Positions 8,381 to 15,775 of a stretch of 19,147 nucleotides of DNA are shown here, in pieces. The DNA lies in contig JASLMY010000077.1 of the NCBI GenBank assembly GCA_030746295.1, forward strand, positions 1-19,147. The letters run 5' to 3'. Within the stretch, counting starts at the first letter, position 1. Every line of letters starts with the position of its first letter. The stretch comes from Alphaproteobacteria bacterium (lineage in GTDB: Bacteria > Pseudomonadota > Alphaproteobacteria > GCA-2731375). The notes beneath the pieces were generated by a model. The model saw only the letters and a program-made list of their open reading frames with translations, was not told where the DNA came from and did no database searches. The position numbers and the translations under genes were made by a program.

Positions 8381-8860
8381 ATGGACGAGCAGAGGGCGAG
8401 CCGCGGGCCGCGTCAGGCCGCCAGCTATCTTTCCAAGATCACCCGGGGCGTCCTCGGCAAGCGCGGGCTGACCGAGACCGAGGTCGTGTTCCGCTGGTCC
8501 GCCGTCGTCGGCGAGCGGCTGGCGGCGCGGTGCCTGCCCGAGCGGCTGGCTTTCCCGCGCGAGGCCGGTCGCGGCGGCGTTCTGCATCTCTTGGTCGAGC
8601 CGGCGGCGGCGACCGAGATCCAGCACTTGGCGCCGACCATCTTGGAACGCATCAATACCTACTACGGCTATCGCGCCGTCGACTCGTTGCGGCTGCGCCA
8701 GCAGCCGCTGCCCGAGGCCGACATGCGACCCGCCCGGCGACAGCCAAGTGCTGCCGAGCGGCAAGCGCTGGAGCGGGAATTGGCGGCGATCGACGATCCC
8801 GAGCTGCGCCGGGCGCTCGCCAGCCTGGGCGCTGGCGTCATGTCGACGAAACGTGAATAG
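8381..8860 (+). CDS. DUF721 (DciA-like) protein
   Basis: The protein has 159 residues. The region from about residue 15 to 105 matches the DUF721/DciA family: a helix, then FRWSAVVGERLAARCLPERL, a strand pair (GGVLHLLVEP), and LAPTILERINTYYGY. DciA is the bacterial loader or regulator of the replicative helicase DnaB; in alphaproteobacteria this gene commonly sits between mutY and a dsbA-smc pair, as here. The C-terminal third is charged, Arg-rich and probably disordered (RPARRQPSAAERQALERELAAID). ATG 8381 is chosen; an earlier ATG at 8303 would overlap mutY head to head and add unrelated residues. No strong ribosome binding site is visible. The stop codon sits in the loop of a possible terminator hairpin. 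Confidence 0.87.
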   Translation: MDEQRASRGPRQAASYLSKITRGVLGKRGLTETEVVFRWSAVVGERLAARCLPERLAFPREAGRGGVLHLLVEPAAATEIQHLAPTILERINTYYGYRAVDSLRLRQQPLPEADMRPARRQPSAAERQALERELAAIDDPELRRALASLGAGVMSTKRE

Positions 8861-8870
8861 CGTTTCGTTT
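8846..8870 (+). terminator. Possible hairpin terminator overlapping the DUF721 gene stop
   Basis: ACGAAACG (8846-8853) pairs perfectly with CGTTTCGT (8861-8868), an 8-bp stem with a 7-base loop (8854-8860). The loop ends with the TAG stop codon of the DUF721 gene. A short T run (8868-8870) follows, and TTTT comes again after CCGCCGC. The U tract is weak and the stem is only half GC, so this may terminate only in part. Confidence 0.45.
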
Positions 8871-8943
8871 CCGCCGCTTTTAAGCTCCGCGCGGCACGCT
8901 GGTCCGGTGGTAAATCGACGATCCGAGGAGACGCTGACACCGC

Positions 8944-8972
8944 TTGTCGCGTGCCGTCGCTGGAATTATAGT
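8944..8972 (+). promoter_or_regulatory. Sigma-70-like promoter for dsbA-like gene and smc
   Basis: TTGTCG (8944-8949) and TATAGT (8967-8972) are separated by exactly 17 bp. The -10 matches consensus in five of six positions and the -35 in four. Transcription would begin near 8979-8981, which places the first in-frame ATG (8981) at or near the 5' end and leaves a short leader with the AGGAGGA ribosome binding site at 8992-8998, supporting translation from 9002. It is a strong match for a high-GC genome. Confidence 0.6.
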
Positions 8973-9001
8973 AGCACCAGATGTTGGGGTTAGGAGGAAT
9001 G

Positions 9002-9613
9002 ATGACCCAAATAAGGGATTTTGGGGCGATTGCGTGTTTCTGTGTCGTGATGCTTTGGGCGACGCTGGCCGGTGCCGCTAGCGATGCCAAGGGCTATGCC
9101 ACGGGCGAGCTGTCGCTCGGCGACGAGAAGGCGCCCGTCACCGTCATCGAATACGCCTCCATGACCTGCCCCCACTGCGCCACTTTCCACACCGAAACCT
9201 TCAAGGCCTTGAAGGAGAAATACGTCGATACCGGCAAGGTGCATTTCGTCTTTCGCGAGTTTCCCTTCGACGGGCTGGCGCTCAGGGCCTCGATGCTGGC
9301 GCGCTGCTCGGGCGAGGGGCGCTATTTCGCCATGCTGGACGTGCTCTTTCGCCAGCAGCAGGGCTGGAGCCGCTCCAAGACCCCGCTCGCCGAGTTGGCC
9401 AAGATCGGCCGTCTCGCGGGCGTCAGCCAGGCCCAGTTCGATGCCTGCATGGCCGACGAGGCGCTGGCCAACGTCGTGATCAAGAACCGCATGGTGGGCG
9501 AGAAGGAGCACGAGGTCAGCTCGACCCCGAGCTTCGTCGTCAACGGCGAGGTCTTCTCGGGCAGCAAGACCCTGGCGCAGTTCGACGAAATCCTGGCCAA
9601 GCATCTGAGATGA
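9002..9613 (+). CDS. DsbA-family thiol:disulfide oxidoreductase (periplasmic thioredoxin-like)
   Basis: The protein has 203 residues from the second ATG of the tandem ATGATG. An N-terminal signal peptide (hydrophobic core ACFCVVMLWATLAGA, cleavage expected near AGAAS) directs it to the periplasm. The thioredoxin fold follows with the active site CPHC in EYASMTCPHCATFH, the helical insertion of DsbA proteins, and the cis-proline in SSTPSFVVNG near the C-terminus. It should oxidise or isomerise disulfides in exported proteins. The AGGAGGA at 8992-8998 is too close to the ATG at 8999 and well placed for 9002; an ATG at 8981 lies upstream of that site. The partner DsbB is not in the window. The gene lies 31 bp before smc, the usual alphaproteobacterial arrangement. 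Confidence 0.93.
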   Translation: MTQIRDFGAIACFCVVMLWATLAGAASDAKGYATGELSLGDEKAPVTVIEYASMTCPHCATFHTETFKALKEKYVDTGKVHFVFREFPFDGLALRASMLARCSGEGRYFAMLDVLFRQQQGWSRSKTPLAELAKIGRLAGVSQAQFDACMADEALANVVIKNRMVGEKEHEVSSTPSFVVNGEVFSGSKTLAQFDEILAKHLR

Positions 9614-9644
9614 GGGCGCGAGGCCGCATCGGGAGCGTCTGTTA

Positions 9645-12600
9645 GTGCAGTTCATCAAGTTTCGCCTCAGCGGCTTCAAGTCCTTCGTCGACTCCACCGA
9701 GGTGACGATCGAGCCAGGCTTGACCGGTGTCGTCGGCCCGAACGGCTGCGGCAAGTCGAACCTGGTCGAGGCGCTGCGCTGGGTCATGGGCGAGACCTCG
9801 GCCAAGCAGATGCGCGGCGGCGCCATGGACGACGTCATCTTCAACGGCACCCAGTCGCGCTCGGCCCGCAACTTGGCCGAGGTGGCGATGACGATCGACA
9901 ACTCCGACCGGACCGCGCCGGCCGCCTTCAACGATACCGACGAGCTGCTGGTCAGCCGCCGCATCGAGCGTGAGAGCGGCTCGACCTACCGCCTGAACGG
10001 CCGCGAGGTCCGGGCCCGCGACGTCCAGCTGCTGTTCGCCGATGCGGCCACCGGTGCCCATTCACCGGCCTTGGTGAGCCAGGGGCGGATCGGCGCCATC
10101 ATCAGCGCCAAGCCGACCGATCGGCGGGCGCTGTTGGAGGAGGCGGCCGGCATCATCGGCCTGCATTCGCGCCGCCATGAAGCCGAGCTAAGGCTTCGGG
10201 GCGCGGCCAACAATCTGGAGCGGCTGGACGACGTCATGATCGCCCTCGAAGGCCAGCTCCAGGCGATGAAGCGCCAGGCCCGCCAGGCCAACCGCTACCG
10301 CCGCATCGGCGGCCAGATCCGCCGTTTCGAGGCGATCCAACTCCATTTGCGCCACCGGGAGGCAGCGACCGCCGCCGGCCGGCTCGGCGACGAGCTCGCC
10401 ACCGCCGAGCGTGAGGTCGGCGATCTGACGGCGCGTGTCGCGGCGGCCAACAGCGTCCACGAGGCCGCGGCCGAGACCCTGCCGGCGTTGCGCCAGGCGG
10501 AGGCCGCGGCGGCGGCCGGCCTGCACCGCCTGGCCGTCGCCGAGGACGGCTTGGATGCCGAGGAACGCCGGGTTGCCGAGGAAGCAATCGGCCTGGAGGC
10601 GCGGCTGACGCAGATCGCCGACGACCGTCGCCGCGAGTCTGCGATCCAGGAGGACGCCGAGGCCGCGTTGCGGCAGCTCCAGGCCGAGGAAGCGTCGCTG
10701 AGGGCTGCGGCCGAGGGCGAGACGGCCGCGCTCGTAGCCGCCGAGGCCCGCATCGAGAGCGCTGCCCTGGCGGTCGACGGGCAAGAGGCCGAGCTCGAGA
10801 AGCTGACCGACGAGACCGCGGCCGCCGCGGCCCGGCGCGAGGCCTTGCAAGCACAACTTCGCGAGGCGGCGGCGCGCCTCGAGCGGCTCGAGACCCGCGC
10901 CGGCCAGACTGCCGCCGAGGCGGCGGAGATCGATGCCGCCCTCGACCAGGACGACCAGGTCGCCGCCCGACTTGAGACGGCGACGGTGGCCGAAGCAGAG
11001 GCGGCGGCGGCGGCCGAGGGCGCGGAAGCGGCCGAGGGGACCCGTGCCGAGGTCGAGGCCGGGCTCGCCGAGGCGCGCGAGGCACTGCAGGCGGCGGAAC
11101 GTGCCGTCGCCGAACTGAGCGCCGAGGAAGCGGCACTCGCCGCCCTCTTGGAAGTCAACGAGAGTGGTCTTTGGGCGCCGCTCGTCGATGCGGTCAAGGT
11201 CGAGCCCGGCTACGAGCTGGCGCTGGGGGCGGCGCTCGGCGACGACCTGAACGTGCCTGCCGACGAAGGCGCGCCGGTGCACTGGCGCACCCTCGAAGCC
11301 GACGGCGATGCGACTGCCTTGCCGGCCGGCGCCGTGCCGCTCAGCCGCCATGTCGGGGCGCCGCCGGCGCTGGCCCGCCGCTTGGCTCAGATTGGCGTCG
11401 TCGCGGACGCGGACGGCGCCCTTCTTTCCCTGCAACTGGCCCAGGGGCAGCGCCTGGTCTCGGTCGAGGGCGCGCTCTGGCGTTGGGACGGCTTCACCGT
11501 CACCGCCGGGGCCGAGACCGAGGCGGCGGCGCGGCTGGCACAACGCAACCGGCTGGCCGAGCTGCGTCGGGAAAAGACCGACGTCGAGGTGCTGCGCGAC
11601 CAGGCGCGGCAGGGCTTCGAGGTTGCACGGCAGGCCGCCGAGACGGCCGGCGAGGCCTTGGCGACGGCGCGCCAGCAAGCGAGGCAAGCGGAGCAGGCCC
11701 GCGAGGCGGCCCGTGCCGCCCTCGCCGAGGCCGAGCGCCACGCGGCGGAGCGGATTTCGCGCCGGGCGACACTGGCGGAGTTGATCGCCAGCCTGGCCTC
11801 CGACGTCGCCGAGACCGGTGATGTCAGGACAGCCGCGGAGACGGCCTTGGCGGCGCTGCCGCCCTTCGATGCCGCCCGCGACCGCTTGGCGTCACTGCGC
11901 CAAGCCCTTGCCGGCCTCAGGTCCGACCTCGCCGAGGCCCGGAATGCCGAGGCGCTGTTGAAGCGGGAATTGCTCCAGCGGGCCGACCGTCTGACCGCGA
12001 TTCGCTCCGGCCACCAGGCCTGGCAGACACGGGCCGCCGATGCCGAACGTCAGCTCCAGACGCTCAGCCAACGCCAAGGCGACACCGAGCGGGACCTCGC
12101 GTTGGCTCGCGCCAAGCCGGCCGAGATCGCCAAGCGTCGGCGCGCCCTGCTGGACGAGATCGCCACTGCCGAGGCGGCGCGCGACAAGGCGGCCGAGGCG
12201 CTGACCCGACAGGAGGCCGAGGTCGAGGCCCATCTGAAGGCGCTGCGCGAGGCCGAGCGGCGGCTGGCCGAGGCGCGCGAGACCCGGGCCCGTCTGGAGG
12301 CCGCGCTGGAGGCCGCGAAGGAGCGGGTGACCGAGGTCGCGCGGCGCGTCCGCGAGGTCCTCGACTGCGCGCCCGAGGCGGCCCTGGCGAGCGCCGGGAT
12401 CGAGGCCGATGAAGAGCTGCCGGCGCTCTCCGAGGCCGAGACCAAGCTGGAGCGACTGTTGCGCGAGCGCGAGCGGATGGGCCCGGTCAACCTCAGGGCC
12501 GAGCAGGAGGCCGAGGAGCTCGGCGAGCAGCTGGAGACGATGGCAACCGAGCGCGCCGACCTCGAGGCCGCGATCAACCGCCTGCGCCACGGCATCGCCA

Positions 12601-13103
12601 GCCTCAACCGGGAAGGTCGCGAGCGGCTGCTGGCTGCCTTCAAGCAAGTCGACGAGCACTTCCAGTCGCTCTTCGTCCGCCTCTTCGGTGGCGGCAAGGC
12701 GCATCTCGCCCTCACCGAATCGGACGACCCCCTGGAGGCGGGACTGGAGATCATGGCGAGCCCGCCCGGCAAGCGGCTGCAAACGATGTCGCTTCTCTCG
12801 GGCGGCGAGCAGGCGCTGACGGCGCTGTCCCTGCTGTTCGCTGTCTTCCTGACCAACCCGGCGCCGATCTGCGTCCTGGACGAGGTCGACGCGCCCTTGG
12901 ACGACGCCAACGTCGAGCGCTTCTGCAACCTGGCGCAGGAGATCTCGCGGGTGACCGGGACCCGATTCCTGATCATCACCCATCACGCCTACACCATGGC
13001 GCGGGTCGACCGGCTCTATGGCGTGACCATGGCCGAGCGCGGCGTCTCGCAGCTCGTCTCGGTCGATTTAGGCCGCGCCGAGCGGCTTCGCGCACAGGCC
13101 TGA
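9645..13103 (+). CDS. smc: Chromosome segregation SMC ATPase
   Basis: The protein has 1152 residues, the normal length. SMC dimers with ScpA and ScpB compact and separate sister chromosomes. The N-terminal head carries Walker A (GPNGCGKSN, residues 31-39) and the Q-loop region after it. Two long coiled coils, rich in Ala, Glu and Arg, span about 170-500 and 660-1000, divided by a hinge at about 505-640 (GLWAPLVDAVKVEPGYELALGA onward). The C-terminal head has the ABC signature LLSGGEQALTALSL (about 1050) and Walker B ICVLDEVDAPLDD (about 1075). The start is a GTG at 9645, with GGGAG about 10 bases upstream; MQFIKFRLSGFKSF is the family's typical opening. scpA and scpB are not in the window. 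It probably shares the promoter of the dsbA-like gene. Confidence 0.97.
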   Translation: MQFIKFRLSGFKSFVDSTEVTIEPGLTGVVGPNGCGKSNLVEALRWVMGETSAKQMRGGAMDDVIFNGTQSRSARNLAEVAMTIDNSDRTAPAAFNDTDELLVSRRIERESGSTYRLNGREVRARDVQLLFADAATGAHSPALVSQGRIGAIISAKPTDRRALLEEAAGIIGLHSRRHEAELRLRGAANNLERLDDVMIALEGQLQAMKRQARQANRYRRIGGQIRRFEAIQLHLRHREAATAAGRLGDELATAEREVGDLTARVAAANSVHEAAAETLPALRQAEAAAAAGLHRLAVAEDGLDAEERRVAEEAIGLEARLTQIADDRRRESAIQEDAEAALRQLQAEEASLRAAAEGETAALVAAEARIESAALAVDGQEAELEKLTDETAAAAARREALQAQLREAAARLERLETRAGQTAAEAAEIDAALDQDDQVAARLETATVAEAEAAAAAEGAEAAEGTRAEVEAGLAEAREALQAAERAVAELSAEEAALAALLEVNESGLWAPLVDAVKVEPGYELALGAALGDDLNVPADEGAPVHWRTLEADGDATALPAGAVPLSRHVGAPPALARRLAQIGVVADADGALLSLQLAQGQRLVSVEGALWRWDGFTVTAGAETEAAARLAQRNRLAELRREKTDVEVLRDQARQGFEVARQAAETAGEALATARQQARQAEQAREAARAALAEAERHAAERISRRATLAELIASLASDVAETGDVRTAAETALAALPPFDAARDRLASLRQALAGLRSDLAEARNAEALLKRELLQRADRLTAIRSGHQAWQTRAADAERQLQTLSQRQGDTERDLALARAKPAEIAKRRRALLDEIATAEAARDKAAEALTRQEAEVEAHLKALREAERRLAEARETRARLEAALEAAKERVTEVARRVREVLDCAPEAALASAGIEADEELPALSEAETKLERLLRERERMGPVNLRAEQEAEELGEQLETMATERADLEAAINRLRHGIASLNREGRERLLAAFKQVDEHFQSLFVRLFGGGKAHLALTESDDPLEAGLEIMASPPGKRLQTMSLLSGGEQALTALSLLFAVFLTNPAPICVLDEVDAPLDDANVERFCNLAQEISRVTGTRFLIITHHAYTMARVDRLYGVTMAERGVSQLVSVDLGRAERLRAQA

Positions 13104-13167
13104 AGACCCCCTCCAACGAGCGTTATTTTTCTTTGTTTACAAGGGTTTGGGCCAACCCGTTTGCGGC

Positions 13168-13196
13168 TTGACAGGCCTCTGCCCATTGCCTATGGT
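13168..13196 (+). promoter_or_regulatory. Consensus-like sigma-70 promoter of the F0 ATP synthase operon
   Basis: A perfect -35 TTGACA (13168-13173) and a -10 TATGGT (13191-13196; four of six matches) are separated by 17 bp. The predicted start is near 13203, about 60 bp before atpI. An AT-rich tract at 13120-13141 lies further upstream; no good hairpin terminator for smc was found in 13104-13167. Confidence 0.65.
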
Positions 13197-13263
13197 GCCG
13201 GCGCTTTGGCGCGGTTCGGCATGGTTCGAAAGCCGCCGAGCCGGGCGGTGGAAGCGCTTCTGG

Positions 13264-13650
13264 ATGTCAGATTCTGACAAGCCCCCCTCGCTGAAGGAAC
13301 TCGGCACCCGCATCGACAAGGTGCGACACGAAGCCGGTCTGGACGCCGAGGGTGAGAAGCCGGAAGAGGCGCCGCCGTCTGGTGAGCTGGGCATGGCTTG
13401 GCGCATCTCGATCGAGATCGTGGTTGCGCTGGCACTTTGCACCGGTCTCGGCTGGGTCTTGGATCAATGGCTCGGCACCACGCCGTGGTTGATGGTCGTG
13501 TTTCTGTTTCTAGGTGCTGCCGCCGGCATCAACAACGCGATCAGGACGATGAACCGGATGGATGCGCTGGCGGCGGAACGCGAAAAGGCGCTGAAGGGCG
13601 AGGCCGGGGACGGCCGCAAGCGGGAGGGAGAAGGTGGCCGCAGGGCGTGA
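13264..13650 (+). CDS. atpI: F0F1 ATP synthase assembly protein AtpI (AtpZ-like)
   Basis: The protein has 128 residues. A charged N-terminus (about 1-43) precedes two membrane helices, at about 46-66 and 74-90, joined by the short loop LDQWLGTTPW, and a charged C-terminal tail. The helix pair with GLGWVLDQWLG and GAAAGINNAIRTM is typical of the alphaproteobacterial AtpI/AtpZ family, a non-stoichiometric factor thought to help assemble the c ring. The frame is open to 13147, but the upstream part overlaps the promoter, so ATG 13264 with GGTGGAAG about 10 bases before it is chosen. It is the first gene of the F0 operon and its end overlaps atpB by 17 bp, consistent with coupled translation. Confidence 0.9.
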   Translation: MSDSDKPPSLKELGTRIDKVRHEAGLDAEGEKPEEAPPSGELGMAWRISIEIVVALALCTGLGWVLDQWLGTTPWLMVVFLFLGAAAGINNAIRTMNRMDALAAEREKALKGEAGDGRKREGEGGRRA

Positions 13651-14383
13651 GATCGACCACGCGAGTCCGATGCATCAGTTCCTGATCGGCCGCCTCAGCG
13701 ACTGGCAGGTCGGCGGCATCGACGTCTCCTTCTCCAAGGCCGCGGCCTTCATGCTGGCCGCCGTCGTCATCGTCACGCTGTTCCTGACGCTCACGACCAG
13801 CCGCCGGGCGATGGTGCCGGGGCGCTGGCAGTCGGTGGCGGAGCTCTGGTACGAGTTCATCGCCGGCATGCTGCGCGAGACCGTGGGCTCGGAGGGGCGC
13901 CGCTACTTCCCCTTCGTCTTCACGATCTTCAGCTTCATCGTCATGTGCAACCTCTTGGGCATGCTGCCCTATTCCTACACCGTGACGAGCCACATCGCGG
14001 TCACCGGGGCGTTGGCGATCACCGTTTTCGTCCTGGTCACGGCGATCGGCCTGAAGCGTCACGGGCTGCACTTCTTGGGCTTCTTCGTGCCCAAGGGGGT
14101 GCCGATTCCGATGCTGTTTCTGGTCGTGCCGATCGAGGTGCTGTCCTACTTCATGCGCCCGATCAGCCATTCGGTCCGGCTCTTCGCCAACATGACCGCG
14201 GGCCACACCATGCTGAAGGTGTTCGGCGGCTTCGTCGTGCAGATGGGCGTCTTCGGCGTCCTGCCGCTGGCGCTCATCATCGCCCTTACCGGCCTCGAGG
14301 TCGCGATCGCCGTCCTCCAGGCCTACGTCTTCACCATCCTGACCTGCCTCTATCTCAACGACGCCGTCCACCTGGAGCACTAA
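13634..14383 (+). CDS. atpB: ATP synthase F0 subunit a
   Basis: The protein has 249 residues with about five or six membrane helices. Subunit a forms the proton half-channels against the c ring. The essential arginine is Arg182 in HSVRLFANMTAGHTML; other landmarks are SPMHQF at the N-terminus, NLLGMLPYSYTVTSH, and the final helices with GLEVAIAVLQAYVFTIL, carrying the usual Glu and Gln residues. The start is a GTG at 13634 with GGAGGGAG just upstream, overlapping atpI; an ATG at 13670 would begin at MHQF and cannot be excluded. It is followed by atpE after 63 bp. Confidence 0.96.
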   Translation: MAAGREIDHASPMHQFLIGRLSDWQVGGIDVSFSKAAAFMLAAVVIVTLFLTLTTSRRAMVPGRWQSVAELWYEFIAGMLRETVGSEGRRYFPFVFTIFSFIVMCNLLGMLPYSYTVTSHIAVTGALAITVFVLVTAIGLKRHGLHFLGFFVPKGVPIPMLFLVVPIEVLSYFMRPISHSVRLFANMTAGHTMLKVFGGFVVQMGVFGVLPLALIIALTGLEVAIAVLQAYVFTILTCLYLNDAVHLEH

Positions 14384-14446
14384 GGTCCCCGGGCGGCACC
14401 CCGCCAAACCTCGGAAGAACATCCGGCAAGACGAAGGAACGAAACA

Positions 14447-14674
14447 ATGGAACCAGCCGCCGCCAAGCTCATCGGAGCCGGACTCGCCGCCATCGCCATG
14501 GGTGGTGCGGGTATCGGCATCGGCCTCATCTTCGGCAACTATGTCGCCGGCGCCATGCGCAACCCGGGTGCCGCGCAGCAGGTCTTCGGCCGCGTCATCC
14601 TCGGCTTCGCCCTGACCGAGGCGATCGCGCTCTTCGCCTTGGTCGTGGCGCTGATCATCCTCTTCGTCTTCTAG
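14447..14674 (+). CDS. atpE: ATP synthase F0 subunit c
   Basis: The protein has 75 residues forming the typical two-helix hairpin of the rotor ring. The first helix has the glycine-rich [17 protein letters not shown] packing motif; the polar loop is MRNPGAAQQ; the second helix carries the ion-binding carboxylate Glu58 in [17 protein letters not shown]. The residues around Glu58 look like a proton-type site, without the extra polar residues of sodium-type rings. A GAAGGAA sequence about 7 bases upstream supports the ATG. The gene is preceded by 63 bp and followed by 48 bp of spacer; subunit c usually needs higher output than its neighbours, but no separate promoter is evident. Confidence 0.97.
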   Translation: MEPAAAKLIGAGLAAIAMGGAGIGIGLIFGNYVAGAMRNPGAAQQVFGRVILGFALTEAIALFALVVALIILFVF

Positions 14675-14722
14675 GGCCGTTTACCGGCAGCCGAGGCGAC
14701 GGCACCACGAGGAGGCCGAGCG

Positions 14723-15217
14723 ATGCCGCAATTCTGGATGGAGGACTTCGCGCCCCAGATCTTCTGGCTGGTCGTCTCCTTCGTCGTCTTCTACTTCCTG
14801 ATGTCGCGGATCGCCCTGCCGCGGATCGCCGACGTCTTGGAGACGCGCCAGGACCGGATCGCCTCCGACCTCGACAAGGCCGAGGAGCATCGCCGCGAGG
14901 CCGAGGCGACGTTGGCCGAGTACGAGGCGGCCCTGGCCGAGGCCCGCTCCGGCGCCCAGGCGGTGTTGGCGGAGGCGGCGGCCCAGAGTGCTGCCGAGGC
15001 CGAGCGGCGAGGCACCGAAGTCGGCGCCCGCCTCAACCGCGAGGCGAACGAAGCGGCCGCCCGGATCGCCGCCGGCCGAACCCAGGCCTTGGTCGAGGCC
15101 CGCGCCGTCGCGGCCGAGCTCGCCGGCGCCGCGGTCGACCGGCTGATCGGCCTCAGCGTGCCGGCCGACGAGGTGGCGGGCGCCGTCGAGCGGGCAATGG
15201 AAGGAGCGGAGCGATGA
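14723..15217 (+). CDS. atpF': ATP synthase F0 subunit b' (AtpG/AtpF')
   Basis: The protein has 164 residues. One membrane helix at about 13-31 (IFWLVVSFVVFYFLM) is followed by SRIALPRIADVLETRQDRI and a long Ala/Glu/Arg-rich helix forming the peripheral stalk. It differs from the next gene product in the way expected for b' and b, which form a heterodimer in photosynthetic and many other alphaproteobacteria. GGAGG lies about 10 bases before the ATG. The stop overlaps the start of atpF in ATGA, so equal production of both stalk subunits is likely. Confidence 0.93.
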   Translation: MPQFWMEDFAPQIFWLVVSFVVFYFLMSRIALPRIADVLETRQDRIASDLDKAEEHRREAEATLAEYEAALAEARSGAQAVLAEAAAQSAAEAERRGTEVGARLNREANEAAARIAAGRTQALVEARAVAAELAGAAVDRLIGLSVPADEVAGAVERAMEGAER

Positions 15218-15699
15218 AATTCGACGCCACCTTTTGGGTCGGCCTCTCCTTCCTCGTCTTCGTCGGCCTGATGTTCTACTTCAAGGTCCACAAGATGATC
15301 ATCGACGGCCTCGACGAGCGGTCGAAGAAGATCGCCAAGGAGCTGGAAGAGGCCCAGCGCCTGAGGGAAGAGGCGCAGGCGCTTTTGGCCACTTACGAGC
15401 GCAAGCAACGCGACGCCGTCGAAGAGGCGGAGGCGATGCTGCAGCATGCCCGCGAGGAGGCCCGGCGCGAGGCCGAGATCGCGGCGGCGAAGCTGGACGA
15501 GGCACTCGAGCGTCGCGAGACGCTTAGCCTGGAGAAGATCCGGATGGCCGAGGCCCAGGCCGAGAAAGAGGTCCGGGACGCCGCCATCGACGCCGCCATC
15601 GAGGCGGCCCGCCAAGTGATCGAGAGCAAGCTCGACCAGGCTCGCGCCGGTGCCCTCGTCGACGACGCGATCGGGGATCTGCGCCGGCACCTCAACTGA
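15214..15699 (+). CDS. atpF: ATP synthase F0 subunit b
   Basis: The protein has 161 residues. It begins MKFDATFWVGLSFLVFVGL, a short N-terminus with a membrane helix at about 8-25, then FYFKVHKMIIDGLDERSKKIAKEL and a long charged coiled-coil that reaches up the F1 part. The Ala/Glu-rich helix ends with AARQVIESKLD and a short basic C-terminus, the typical b-subunit layout. AAGGAG lies about 9 bases before the ATG. It is the last gene of this F0 operon; the F1 genes atpHAGDC are not in the window, consistent with the split operons of alphaproteobacteria. Confidence 0.94.
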   Translation: MKFDATFWVGLSFLVFVGLMFYFKVHKMIIDGLDERSKKIAKELEEAQRLREEAQALLATYERKQRDAVEEAEAMLQHAREEARREAEIAAAKLDEALERRETLSLEKIRMAEAQAEKEVRDAAIDAAIEAARQVIESKLDQARAGALVDDAIGDLRRHLN

Positions 15700-15723
15700 G
15701 CGAGGTCGGAGTTCTTCAGCCAG

Positions 15724-15757
15724 CGGCGCCCGTTAGACCGAGGCGCCGTTTTCATTT
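15724..15757 (+). terminator. Rho-independent terminator after the F0 operon
   Basis: CGGCGCC (15724-15730) pairs exactly with GGCGCCG (15742-15748), extendable by a G-T and an A-T pair, with an 11-base loop. It is followed at once by TTTTCATTT (15749-15757). Stem and T run are both good, so this is a convincing intrinsic terminator 25 bp after atpF. Confidence 0.8.
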
Positions 15758-15775
15758 GTGGGAGGCGACGCGGGG

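Noticed and set aside
6962..8764. Reverse-strand open frame of 600 codons across the cytochrome, mutY and DUF721 genes
   Set aside because: It covers real genes on both strands, is out of frame with mutY, and its product is Arg/Pro/Gly-rich with no family motif.
10188..11741. Long reverse-strand open frame opposite smc
   Set aside because: Leu/Gly/Arg-rich shadow of the Ala/Glu coiled-coil codons; no start signal or motif.
13141..13162. GGGTT/AACCC hairpin after smc as a terminator
   Set aside because: Five-base stem, no T run after it, and it lies immediately before the atp promoter.
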